A stretch of DNA of 28,143 nt from Nymphaea colorata. Lineage: Eukaryota; Streptophyta; Magnoliopsida; Nymphaeales; Nymphaeaceae. Both the position numbers and the translations under genes were made by a program. The stretch spans positions 1-28,143 of the forward strand of contig NW_022204883.1 of NCBI RefSeq assembly GCF_008831285.2, in the 5' to 3' direction. The first letter of the stretch is position 1. Each line of letters starts with the position of its first letter. The notes under the pieces were generated by a model that was not told the origin of the DNA, did no database searches, and was given only the letters and a program-made list of their open reading frames with translations. Shown piece after piece: positions 10,947 through 20,206 of this stretch.

Positions 10947-11330
10947 GAAATAAAAACAAAATTCAACATTTGAAGGAGTTTTAATTTCTCAAGATTTCTT
11001 ACGAATTTTTCATTTTGTGAATTATTTTTATTTTTAGTTTCTTTTATAGGTTTTGACTTGTGGATATTAGCCCTTGGTCCTGCAAACACCTTTTGGAGGG
11101 AGTTGACAGAGCGCTTGGTGCGGCCGTGCACTCTCAACCATAGCACCCGAAAGCGCCATGCACCCTAAGCCAGAGTGCAAGACAGCACCCTGCACCCTTC
11201 GCCAGAGCACTTAGTAGCGCACCAAGTGCTCTAGGCAGTGCAACAAGTGCTGCCAAAACTAGGCGCATGGGGGCAACTTGAGGCAGGCCTTTGCCCTCTG
11301 CCAGGTAGGTCCCACCCTAAAAAAAATAAA

Positions 11331-11794
11331 ATTTTAACAACAAAAATATGTAATTCTTTTAAGAGGTAAAATATTCCTTTTATAAAACGGGTTTGGCTCT
11401 GTTTTTTATGATTCTGGTTTCATTTTTTATCTGGATCTAGTTTCCTTGAATGGGAAGGGCCCAGATCGATGTTGAAGGTTGGATCATGGATTGGATAGGT
11501 GCTTAGGCTTGAAATAAAGATTGTACATCCAGGTTTGAATTTTACGAAGCTGAGTCAAACTGAAAAGCGAGGGGGAGCTTGCGAATGATGTTGGGAATTG
11601 ATTCTTGTGTTTGATTTCAAACATTTGAGCCTCAAATATTTTTTTTATCTATATTATTAGTTTTTCTTATCTAATCTAGACCTGTAGGCGATTTTCTGAA
11701 TCCATTTTCCCGTGTGAAACTAATAGCACAAACATCACAAGATAAATAGGTTTTGCAACAAATAAAAATAGAAAATAAAAAAGAACTGTTTGGA
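11331..11794. other. Intergenic, nothing recognised
   Basis: A/T-rich single-copy-looking DNA without a recognisable gene or clear repeat structure. Confidence 0.5.
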
Positions 11795-11890
11795 ATTAAA
11801 AAAACTGAAAAAGTGAAAAAACACGTTAAAAATGAATTAAAAACATGTTTTTTTGTTTTTAATGTTTTTTTTTCAAAAAAACATGCAAAA
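11795..11890. repeat. A/T-block foldback-like segment at the 5' edge of copy 2
   Basis: GAAAAAACACGTTAAAAA on the left is approximately inverse to TTTTTAATGTTTTTTTTTC on the right, giving a potential A/T-rich hairpin. It lies exactly where homology to kinase copy 1 starts (TATAGAAAG at about 11890), so it may mark the truncation or insertion junction. Confidence 0.45.
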
Positions 11891-12435
11891 TATAGAAAGT
11901 GGGGGCTGGAGAGACATTATCATGAGGTTGAAAGATTAAGTGGAATTACCCTCCCAGTGATTACATATAGAATGTTATCTCAAGCGACGAACAACTTCAG
12001 CAATGCAAATTTTCTGGGCAGTGGAAGCTTTGGTTCAGTGTATAAAGGAATTTTGGTGGATGGAACAATGGTGGCTGTTAATTAGACACCAAAACCTTCT
12101 CAGAGTCATCACATCTTGCACCAGTGCAGATTTCAAGGCTTTAGTTCTCCAATACATGCCCCTTGGGAGCCTAGAAATCTGTCTACGTTCAGGTGGCCAT
12201 CACTTGAATCTCTTCCAAAGATTGGATATCATGATTGACGTTGCTTGTGCTCTAGAATATCTTCACCATGGTTGTTGGGAGACTATAGATCATTGTGATC
12301 TAAAGCCAAGTAATGTGCTCCTAGATGAGAACATGACAGCACATGTTGGTGACTTTGGCATGGCAAAGATGCTAGTTGGTCACAAATCTTCAACTCTTAC
12401 AAGTACACTTGGAACCACCGGATACATTGCGCCAG

Positions 12436-12971
12436 GTACCAACTCTTTGTCCTATCATAAATTCTATGCTTGAACTGCTACTTAGACTACTTGGTCCTGC
12501 TTACCATGGAGAGAAGTTCTATCAACATCCATAATTTCCAAATATCAAGCTTTAATTTTACATTACCAACCCGTTGACAGCAGATTAACTGGATTTTATT
12601 ACGAAAAAGAGAAAAATCAGATTAATAAGTGAAATTAATGGGGATGATGACTATGCTATTTTGCATTTGAATATGAGCCTGAATCCAACTAAAATAGTGA
12701 ATATTGAACCTAATTATTCACACACATACACGAATGCCAGCAAGTTTACCTTTTGAATATGTTTCTTTCCTTAGTAAAATTTCACTTCCTCCTTATAAAT
12801 GCATGGAAACAAAAAATAGAGTTTCATGTGCACCATAAATCAAAACAAAATAATTAGTCCTAATTTTTTGCACTACTTTCTTTACTTTTGAAGCCATCTC
12901 ATTAACGACAATGTTCATTGTCTGCTAATATTGCCAGGATCAAGTCTGACCTTGTTGATTGGATGAATTAG
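12436..12971 (+). other. Kinase intron of copy 2
   Basis: The donor GTACCA follows GCGCCAG and the acceptor is ATTAG before AATTCCGG. Joining the two gives Ala-Pro-Glu-Phe, the expected APE motif of the kinase P+1 region, which fixes both borders. The intron is 536 bp, A/T-rich, with no embedded element recognised. Confidence 0.8.
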
Positions 12972-13132
12972 AATTCCGGATGGCTGGAAAGGTGTCAACC
13001 AAAGCAGACATCTACAGCTATGGGATTCTTCTGCTTGAGGTGTTTACCAGAAGAAAGCCTACCGATGAACATTTTAATGGGGACTTTACTTTGAAGCAGT
13101 GGGTGGCTGAACCGTTTCCGCTTGCAAATTCA

Positions 13133-13237
13133 GATGTCATCGATGGTCATCTTCTGAAGCAAAATAACTGTGAAACAATTTCAGATCATGTCGCCGAAGG
13201 CCATCTTCTGAAGCAAATAACAGCAAAACCGTTCCAA
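13133..13237 (+). repeat. ~52-57 bp tandem duplication in copy 2 exon 2
   Basis: CATCTTCTGAAGCAAA occurs twice (near 13147 and 13201) within two diverged copies of the segment encoding the GHLLKQ motif. Copies 1 and 3 have only one unit. It disrupts the end of the kinase domain. Confidence 0.65.
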
Positions 13238-13335
13238 ATGAGCTTCTTGTCTTGATCATGGAGACAGAGTTGTTGTGTTCAAGGAAATCACCGACTGAGA
13301 GAATGGACATGAAGGAGGTGGTCGCCAGGCTTTAA

Positions 13336-13582
13336 ACGATATGATGGAAGGCCTCCCCTTTGGAAGAATGACAAAAATAAACCAATCCTTTACATTTATT
13401 TGGAAAACAAGGGACCTGCTTTTGCTTCTGACTTATTATTGTGTTTCCCAACACCCAGATAGAAAAACTTTCTTTTAGCAAAATGCGAGTAAAACAGTAA
13501 AAGTTTTTCCATTTGGTAACATATATGACATCTATTGGCTAATGCAGTTCCATTTTTCTTCAATCTTATACGTCATATAAGG
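13336..13582. other. Intergenic between kinase copy 2 and segmental duplication A
   Basis: Non-coding, no repeat structure recognised. Confidence 0.4.
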
Positions 13583-14606
13583 TTGGTTGGGTCTTTACAT
13601 CCAATCCTAATTTAGAAACCAATTCAGATTCGACATTCATATGTATATGTATCAATTCACATCCTTATTGGATCCCACTAGAACATTGGACTCCCGTTCT
13701 CATTCACTTATGAAAGCGCATGACCAATCTAAACCTGTTTGCTCCAAATTTTTGCAACAAAAATGGTTCCAAAATCAGGTCATGTGGTAGTTGAACATAG
13801 TAAATCCATTTACATAGCTAATCAAAGTGGATTCGCAAGACCAAATTGATGCTATTTCTTGACGTTGGTAAGGTCAACAAAGGGTTGGGTTGAAGTCCAA
13901 CCAGACCGAGTCCGAGATACAGAATGTTGAATTCCTAGTACCACCAGGAAGCATCTGACAACTCACAAAAATACACCTACCTTTCATTATTATAAAAACC
14001 ACACAGTTGTACCATGATAAACTAAAATATATATAAACTTAGTACCCTTTAAACGAACATGTACGCTCGCGTATCTTTTCTCACCTAACAATTCTATAAT
14101 TAAGTAAAGCAACATCAATTTTAATCTTTTAATCTTTTATGCATTAATAAAAGGGCATAACTAGTTGGGACATAGTGAACCATGTATGTATGTTATTTGG
14201 TGTCGTCATGGTGGCTGATAATGGAAATTAATGGGCTGATTAATTTGTTTATATGGAAACTACTTTTAGTCTTTTCATCTTAATAATTATACGTAAGCTA
14301 TTTAGTAACTAGCAGAAGTTTACTCTTAATCAACAGTGCAACATTTTGTATTTCTTCTTATCCCCATATCTTTAGATAAACTGTCAAATTTTCCTATCAA
14401 TTTATTTGAAAAGATAAGTGCCTTCACTGTTCATACTAACATAAAAGCACAAGTATATACACAAATAAAAGAAATATTATTTTGAAACAGGAAAAGCTGG
14501 AACATAACTTGTTCATGGTTTCCTTCTCTTCTTGAGCAGACACAAACCCTTAACTTCATGACCCCGAATAGTTGAGTAGTGCTGAAATTCTTTGGAACTA
14601 GATAGG

Positions 14607-14935
14607 GCTGTACAATTAGTCAAGCCAACTCAAGTTCGGCTCGAGCTTGTTCAATTATGCTCGATTTGATAACACAAGCTTATAAATGAGTCGAGTTCAA
14701 GTTACATGAATTTGACTCTATTTTCTTTAATTTAGCTTATCTTCTTTTTTTAATTAAAGTTGGTAAAGGAACTTGAACAAGCCCAAATTAAGCCCCGATT
14801 TGGTCTATTGAGTCAACCTTTTGCACATCATGTACAGCTCAAGTCGAGCCCATTCCACTATTTTGTTCTATAGTCGACCTTTTGCTGATCTTGTACAGCT
14901 CGACTCGAGCTCGAGCCCAGCAATCACTCCTTGTG
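14607..14935. mobile_element. GAGCTCGA-rich dispersed element (copy in A)
   Basis: It begins AGGGCTGTACAATTAGTCAAG and ends in a CTCGACTCGAGCTCGAGCCC box, with an internal CGAGTTCAAGTTACATG-type segment. It is the same family as the better-delimited 23539-23922 element (AGGGCTGCACA ends). No right TIR or target-site duplication is recognisable, so it is truncated or decayed. A duplicate is at 18388-18730. Confidence 0.6.
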
Positions 14936-15058
14936 CGCAGAGCATTTATTGGAAAGGATGTGTCGGCCCATTTGAGCCGATTCAGGCTCACTCTAATAAC
15001 ATCTATCATATGATTGGTGGGAATTGCTCTATTGATAGTGTCCAATAAGCCATTCCAC

Positions 15059-15243
15059 CTGGGGCGGAGCTAGAAATTTTCCATGAAGGGAGCTGGATTA
15101 AAGTTTCTAAATTTTAATACGAGCTGAAATATAACAAATTTTTATATAAAATAAATAAATTTTTTTAAAATTTATATGTAATTTTTTTAAAAAATTTGAG
15201 GTGGGGCCAGGGCCCATGGCATTCCCCCCTAGCTCAGACCCTG
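15059..15243. mobile_element. hAT-like MITE (185 bp) with empty site in the duplicate
   Basis: The left end is CTGGGGCGGAGCTAG and the right end reverse-complements to CAGGGTCTGAGCTAG. Flanks CATTCCAC (15051-15058) and CCTTCTAC (15244-15251) differ at two of eight positions and fit a decayed 8-bp target-site duplication. At the duplicate locus (18889-18903) a single CCTTCTAT joins the same flanks (CCAACAAGC on the left) without the element. The interior is A/T-rich and non-coding. Confidence 0.7.
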
Positions 15244-15340
15244 CCTTCTACATAAAAAAGAAAAAAGAAAAAAAAAGATAAAGAGTCAAAAACTGGCAAA
15301 AAAGCATGATACTGAAAATATGTTTGCTAAGCTAAAACCA
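15225..15340. repeat. Inverted repeat, left arm (partner 16491-16606)
   Basis: The arm runs from CCCCTAGCTCAGACCCTG through AAACTGGCAAAAAAGCATGA to GAAAATATGTTTGCTAAGC. Its reverse complement is at 16491-16606 with few differences. The arms are about 115 bp and the spacer about 1.15 kb. Confidence 0.85.
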
Positions 15341-16184
15341 ACATAAATGAATCAAGGATGGGATCGTGTTGAGTACGCTGTATTTAGCGGACGGGCCATG
15401 GATTTTATCAATCAACCGTTTTGTTTTGCTAGTGAAACTATTTCATCAGATTAGCTTGAAATATTGGCCCGAATCAGCCAACAGCGATTAAAACGGACTA
15501 CTTGGACCCACTTGGATTAGAAACATTTTCTAAAATATTTTAAGGGCGGAACTAAAATTTTTGAAAAATTTAATGGATAAAATTGAAAATTTTAAAACTT
15601 GAGGGTGTGATGGCATCTGCCAATTCACCTTTCCTTCTACCCCTGTATGCAGAAGAAGGATATAAACGAAACGGGTTATATGCATCATGCAGAAGAGTGT
15701 AAAAAACTCCAAATATTCCTAATAAAGTGAAAAATGGGGGTTTTTGAAAGGACAAAATGAAATTTATAAAAAATTTTAAAAGTCTAAAAGATGCACTTCA
15801 TCATAAAATATTTTTAAAATACTCCAATCTTCCCTCTTTTTTCCTTTGAGTGTACATCTGTTGCAGGAGCAAGAAACTCAATCTCGTTATAACCTAAGGA
15901 GCAGTGTTAGTCCATAAGAAGTGTTGGTCCAATTTCACTTGCTTTAGTAGGGGCAGCTCATGTAGCGAGAGCAATGGACCCAAGTCCATTTTCCAATTTA
16001 GAAGCAACTGGGTAGTTGCCTACACCAGCCCACATGTTTTCCTGAATCGGAAACCCAAGTAAAATTGGAAATATTCCATAGCATCTGCCAGTACGAGCAA
16101 CGTATATGAAAATGACAAGTGGTAATTAATCAGTTTTTATACTGTGTTTAACTATGTTTAAATATAATCTAATTGTTAATATTT
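15341..16184. other. Spacer between inverted arms; non-coding
   Basis: No gene is seen. It holds a decayed relative of the hAT-like MITE at 15541-15646 (left AGGGCGGAACTAAAATTTTT, right CTTCTACCCCTG) and A/T-rich sequence to 15830. From 15850 to 16184 it is unremarkable apart from a tiny hairpin, GCAACT-GGGT-AGTTGC, at about 16007-16022. Confidence 0.5.
15541..15646. mobile_element. Decayed hAT-like MITE relative
   Basis: The left end AGGGCGGAACTAAAATTTTT parallels GGGGCGGAGCTAGAAATTTT at 15061. The right portion, GATGGCATCTGCCA to CTACCCCTG, parallels the right part of that element. No clean target-site duplication is visible. Confidence 0.35.
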
Positions 16185-16606
16185 TGTGCTGACTCACAAC
16201 TACATCATCTAAATCCCTGGACTGGAGTTAGGGCAACTTCATCCACTCCTTTCAAAAGCGGATTTTAGTCACACTATTGGCTATTGTTTCAAACCACTAA
16301 CCCATATCATGGTCGTCTTATATGTTCTGTTTCAAAAAAATTTATCTTTTTTGTTTTCTAGTTAAAATCAACGGAAGACCTAGCCTACTCTCTTGGAAAG
16401 AATGTGATATCGCTTTCTTATTCCCACACTTTGCGTCTTCGGCACAGTCTTCTTATTTCCACATTCTAATCAACAAGATTGTTTCTTAGCTTAGCAAACA
16501 TATTTTCAGTATCATGCTTTTTTGCCAGTTTTCGACTCTTTATCTTCTTTTTTTATTTATATATTTTTTTTTACGTAGAAGGCAGGGTCTGAGCTAGGGG
16601 GGTGAC
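16185..16606. repeat. Inverted partial copy (partners 15225-15340 and 18955-19447)
   Basis: Its reverse complement aligns first with 15225-15340, including the right end of the hAT-like MITE, and then with 18955-19447 (AATAAGAAAGCGATATC, GACCATNATATGGGTTAG, GTGTGACTAAAAT, GGAGTGGATGAAGTTG boxes). The plus copy has about 160 bp extra near 19195-19365. It is a diverged inverted duplicate with no intact ORF. Confidence 0.85.
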
Positions 16607-17072
16607 GAGAAGATAGAGCAGGAGATAGAGAATCAATTGATAACAAAAAGAATTGAAGGGGAGAACCATGAGTCTTCATCAGGTTTGATTCTTTCTCCTC
16701 CATTAAAAAAATAATTTTCAGGATTCTTGTTGTTTGGATGGAATGAAAAGTAGCAAAGAAATGAGTGGTTTGGAGAGTGAGGTTATGGTGAACGACTCAC
16801 CACCAGGTTTGTCAAGAAGAGAAAGTGGGAGAAGAGTTGGTAAGAAAGGAAAGGTGATTGATGATGCTTCCACATGATGATGAGGAACATAATTCCAGAG
16901 TAATGAGGATAGGGTCGAGGCTGGAAAAGGAGAAACAGAGTCCACAACAGCAAATATATCCTATGACAGCACTCTATTACGGACACATCCAAGATTGTGT
17001 GCCCGGTTTTCTTCACCTTATATGTCTAATGAGGTAGGAATTAGCTTTCCACTAGCTGCTATGAAAACAAAT
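16607..17072. other. Intergenic, nothing recognised
   Basis: A moderately complex stretch. Two overlapping minus-strand ORFs (77 and 75 codons, 16718-17016) show no domain and no codon evidence, so I do not call them genes. Confidence 0.4.
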
Positions 17073-17517
17073 CGGTTGGGTCTTCATCTCCTATCCTAAT
17101 TTAAAAACAAGTTCAGATCCGACAAATATATGCATATGTATCATTTCACATCCTTGTTGGATCCCACTGGAACATTGGACTCCCAGTCTCATTCAACTTA
17201 TGAAAGAGCATGACCAATCTAAACCCTTTTGCTCCAAATTTCTGCACCAAAAATGGAACCAAAATCAGGTCAAAAATTGGTAATTGAACTTATTAAATCT
17301 ATTTACATAACTAATCAAAGTGGATTCGCAAAACCAAATTACTGATGCTTCATGACGATGGTCAGGTCAACAATGGGACTTGGGTCAAAATCCAACCAAA
17401 TGGAGTCTGAGATCCAGAATGGAGAATTCCCAGTGCCACCAGGAAGCATCTGGCAACTCACAAAAATACACCTAACTTTTGTTATTATAAAAACCACACA
17501 GTTGTGCCATGATAAAC

Positions 17518-17520
<3 letters not shown>

Positions 17521-17578
<58 letters not shown>
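17521..17578. repeat. (TA)29 microsatellite
   Basis: An uninterrupted TA run of 58 bp. The homologous site in duplication copy 1 (about 14026-14037) is only AAAATATATATAAAC, so the array expanded after duplication or contracted in the other copy. Confidence 0.95.
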
Positions 17579-17584
<6 letters not shown>

Positions 17585-17621
17585 ACCCTTTAAACGAACT
17601 TTAGGCTTGACTATGTTTTCT

Positions 17622-17895
17622 CACCCTTCGGCCTTGGCCCTTTCCCTTCACCACTTCGCGGCTTCACCCCTTTGGCCTTTCCCTTTCTGGTGAATTTGGG
17701 CGCAATCGGATTATGGGCAGGAAAAAAATTGCGACTGCTTTAAGTTTTCTGGAGCTGGATCGCTGTTGACTGTGGAGCCCAACCAGATCCATTTCTGGCA
17801 TGGGCAACACAGGCGTGAAGCTCCTTTTCACATGGAGCTTTCTTGGGCTGGCATGGGCAGGCGCCCATGCCAGCCCCACGATAGCTCCACTACTG
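17622..17895. mobile_element. GC-rich insert ending in a foldback (snap-back) hAT-like terminus
   Basis: This segment replaces about 60 bp of the duplicate (TAACAATTCTATAATTAAG region). Its right end reads CTCCACTACTG, reverse complement CAGTAGTGGAG, close to the CAGTGGTGGAG end of the MITE at 24666. The terminal ~65 bp (17831-17895) folds on itself: a perfect 14-bp stem, 17845-17858 with 17863-17876, and a 4-nt AGGC loop, continuing imperfectly to TGGAGCT on both sides. The left end of the whole insert is not defined. Confidence 0.55.
17845..17876. repeat. Perfect 14-bp inverted repeat with AGGC loop
   Basis: GGGCTGGCATGGGC is followed by AGGC and its exact reverse complement GCCCATGCCAGCCC. 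It is G/C-rich in an A/T-rich region, so the hairpin would be stable. It is part of the foldback terminus and has no terminator-like T run. Confidence 0.9.
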
Positions 17896-18387
17896 ATTTC
17901 ATGTATTAATAAAAGGGCATAACTGGTCGGGACATGGTTAACCACGTATGTATGTTATTTCATGTTGTCACAGTTGCCGATAATGGAAATTAATGAGTTA
18001 ATTAATTTGTTTATATGGAAACAACTTTTAGTCTTTTCATTTTAATAATTATACGTAAGCTATTTAGTATCCAGCAGAAGTTTATTCTTAATCAACAGTA
18101 AAATATCTTGTATTTCTTCTCATCCCCATATCTTTAGACAAATTTTCAAATGTTCCCATCAACTTATTTGAAAATATAAGCTTCTTAACCGTTTATATTA
18201 ACATAAAACCAGGAGCATATACACCTTCCTATCTCACAGTTGCCGACTTAAAGAAATATTCTTTTGAAACAGGAAAAGCTGGAACGTAACTTGTTCATGG
18301 TTTCACTTCTGTTCGTGAGTTGACACAAACCCTTTAACTTCGTGAGCCCGGAGTATTTGAGTAGTGCTCAAATTCTTTGGGACTAGA

Positions 18388-18730
18388 TAGGGCTGTACAA
18401 TTAGTCAAGCTTACTCAAGCTCGACTTGAGCTTGTTCAGTTACGCTCGCTTTGATAACTCAAGTTTATAAAGGAGTCGAATTCGAGTTACATGAATTTGA
18501 CTCTATTTTCTTTAATTTAGCTTCTTTTTTAATTTTCAAATTTAAAACAAAGAAATTGAAGGAAAAGTTGGTAAAGGAACTTAAACAAGCCAAACTCAAG
18601 CCATTATTTGGTCTATTGAGTCAACCTTTTTCTGATCTTGTACAGCTCGAGTCGAGCTCAAGCCACGATTTTGGTCGATCGAATTGACCTTTTGCTGTTC
18701 TTTTACAGCTCGACTCGAGCTTGAGCCCAG
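18388..18730. mobile_element. GAGCTCGA-rich dispersed element (copy in A2)
   Basis: This is the duplicate of 14607-14935, with an extra internal segment TTTTCAAATTTAAAACAAAG also found at about 26990 in a fourth family member. It has no intact ends. Confidence 0.6.
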
Positions 18731-18954
18731 CAATGATTCCATGTATGCAGCCCGAGGACTAGTGTTTCTGAGTTGACCACAGAACTGAAGCATTTATTGG
18801 AAACGATGTCTCGGCCCATTGGAGCCGATTCAAGCTGATTCTGGTAACATCGATCGTCTGATCAGTGGGAATAGCTCTGCTGATAATTCCCAACAAGCCC
18901 TTCTATTATATGTAGTCAATTTCGATAAAAAAGAGAGAAATTAAAAAAAATGGT

Positions 18955-19447
18955 CAAGTCGAAAACTGGCAAAAAGAGCATGATATTGAAAATATGTTTG
19001 CTAAGGGACGAAAAAATCTTGTTGATGTAATCTATTGCACCAATTATGGTAAGAAGGGTTCAGGAGACTCAATGTGTCCAAATAAGAAAGCGATATCGCA
19101 TTCTTTTCAAGAGCGTGGACTTAATTTTCCATCAATTTTGAAACAAAAAAGGCTAAATTTTCTGAAACACAACTTATAACATGACCATCATATGGGTTAG
19201 CGGCTTGAGGTGAGGACTGATAGGCGGACAGTTAATATTTGAAGGTTTTGGTTCTGTGCCACCCTACACAACCCGAATAACATTCCTTAGCACCTCCATT
19301 AAATGCCACATAGTTTGAATAAATAGGCATTCATATTCAACACAGCCAGCCACAGTAGTGTGACTAAAATCAGCTTTTGAAGGGAGTGGATGAAGTTGGC
19401 CTAACTCCAGTCCGGTGATTTAGATGATGTAGTTGATAGTCAGCACA
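18955..19447. repeat. Plus-orientation partner of the inverted copy at 16185-16606
   Basis: It matches the reverse complement of 16185-16560 over its length, apart from a ~160 bp extra segment at about 19195-19365. The two could pair as a stem of several hundred bp around a ~2.4 kb loop if transcribed together. Confidence 0.85.
18994..19179 (+). pseudogene. Possible degenerate copia gag zinc-knuckle fragment
   Basis: The 61-codon frame contains CTNYGKKGSGDSMC (cysteine codons at 19036 and 19075). Spacing equals the retroviral-type knuckle CX2CX4HX4C, with the second Cys changed to Tyr and the His to Ser. GKKG between the ligands and basic residues after the last Cys are typical of copia Gag. 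The diverged inverted copy at 16185-16606 shows a TGT-GGA-AAT-AAGAAG stretch at the same place. No other Gag motif is visible, so chance resemblance remains possible. Confidence 0.3.
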
Positions 19448-19658
19448 GTGTTGTCATAATTAGCAAAAATGAATGGCTATCATTGCATCAACATTTTGAT
19501 TATATAAAATTCAACTTTTTTCATAAAAACTACTTGACTTAAAGCATGTTTTATATCAAAATAGTTTTTATAAATATAGGTGTTTATATTTTATTTAAAA
19601 TATTTTTGAAGCAAAATATTAAAGTGTCTGCTTTTTACCAATTTCTCTCTCCCTCTCC

Positions 19659-19706
<48 letters not shown>

Positions 19707-19718
19707 ATATATATATAT
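19448..19718. repeat. Junction zone with (TA)n/(GTATAT)n microsatellite
   Basis: A/T-rich non-coding DNA leading into a CT-rich run and TA repeats at 19661-19718. Similarity to the copy 1 intron starts right after the microsatellite, so the duplication breakpoint lies in or beside it. Confidence 0.7.
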
Positions 19719-20124
19719 TGGCCCCGACTTATGTGTGTGGATGTGTGTGTCAATATAATATCAATAAATATATTAATTGATGTGCAAACATTCATGATCC
19801 ATCTAATCATCACGATTTGATAGTTCACACATGAAGAAATGTACACAAATATGCATTGTTGACATGTTCTCAATGAGCAATAGTCTTCAATTGATCCGTT
19901 TCCTTTAACATAAGTTGTAATTTTTGTTCCTTTCTCGTATTAAAGATCCCTAGTCACACGTGCCTGTCTACCGAATGGCTTAAGATTGGCTGACAATTGA
20001 CACTATTAAGTAATCCACACAATTTAGGAGACATTTAGGAGAACCTGGAGATAAGTCACATGAGAGTTAAAAGCAACACCATACAATTAACGAATCTCAA
20101 CCAACCTCACAGGCTCTACAATAA

Positions 20125-20204
<80 letters not shown>

Positions 20205-20206
20205 AT
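20125..20206. repeat. (TA)n/(GT)n microsatellite
   Basis: A long TA array with one GA interruption, followed by GTGTGTGTGTATG. Copy 1 has only a short equivalent near 7320, so the arrays diverged in length after duplication. Confidence 0.9.

Larger units (their letters stand above)
10540..11330 (-). mobile_element. Probable LTR fragment (minus strand)
   Basis: Read on the minus strand, this has the layout of a plant LTR. A GC-richer U3-like part (about 11100-11310) has short reiterated AGTGC/GAGCAC motifs. It is followed by a TATA box (TTTTTATAAATA, 10935-10946), then CCCCCACATC, and about 180 bp downstream a poly(A) signal AATAAA (10757-10762). The downstream part (10540-10700) is also present at 22745-22885. 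LTR borders, primer-binding site and internal genes were not found, so the class is undetermined. The 120-codon minus ORF inside it is not supported as a gene. Confidence 0.45.
11890..13335 (+). pseudogene. LRR-RLK kinase-domain pseudogene, copy 2 (5'-truncated)
   Basis: Only the cytosolic part is present; no signal peptide, LRR or transmembrane coding sequence precedes it. The juxtamembrane [20 protein letters not shown] leads to [11 protein letters not shown] (about 12020) and VAV. A ~67 bp deletion at 12080 then removes the catalytic beta-3 lysine and helix C and shifts the frame onto a stop (12083). The frame resumes with RHQNLLRVI, YMPLGSLE, HCDLKPSNVLLDENM (about 12293) and GDFGMAK. Exon 1 ends at 12435 in APG|GT. 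The intron is 12436-12971 with an intact AG acceptor that restores an APEF-like junction. Exon 2 from 12972 has MAGKVSTKAD, YGILLLEVFT, a 50-odd bp internal duplication (about 13133-13237), a frameshift near 13225, then ERMDMKEVVARL and TAA at 13333. It is non-RD (HCD). Confidence 0.9.
13583..15340. repeat. Segmental duplication A, copy 1
   Basis: This aligns in the same orientation with 17073-18999. Landmarks include GGATCCCACT then GAACATTGGACTCCC, CATGACCAATCTAAACC, ATTATAAAAACCACACAGTTG, TAGTACCCTTTAAACGAAC, GGAAATTAATG, GAAACAGGAAAAGCTGGAAC and GATAGGGCTGTACAATTAGT. The block is non-coding; it contains a GAGCTCGA-rich repeat (14607-14935) and a hAT-like MITE (15059-15243) that the other copy lacks. 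Confidence 0.9.
17073..18999. repeat. Segmental duplication A, copy 2
   Basis: This is the direct copy of 13583-15340. Relative to the first it gained a long (TA)n at 17521-17578, a ~270 bp GC-richer replacement or insertion at about 17622-17895, and a longer GAGCTCGA-rich segment. It lacks the hAT-like MITE. Confidence 0.9.

Noticed and set aside
10784-11146. 120-codon minus-strand ORF
   Set aside because: It runs through the LTR-like segment, covering the TATA box region, and shows no domain.
14839-15045. Overlapping ORFs on both strands
   Set aside because: They lie in the GAGCTCGA-rich repeat, whose palindromic units keep frames open by composition.
16718-17016. Two minus-strand Leu/Ser-rich ORFs
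   Set aside because: No recognisable motif; they overlap each other in different frames, and nothing supports transcription.
17664-17945. 93-codon minus-strand ORF
   Set aside because: It spans the GC-rich insert and foldback hairpin and then duplicated non-coding DNA; the duplicate lacks it.
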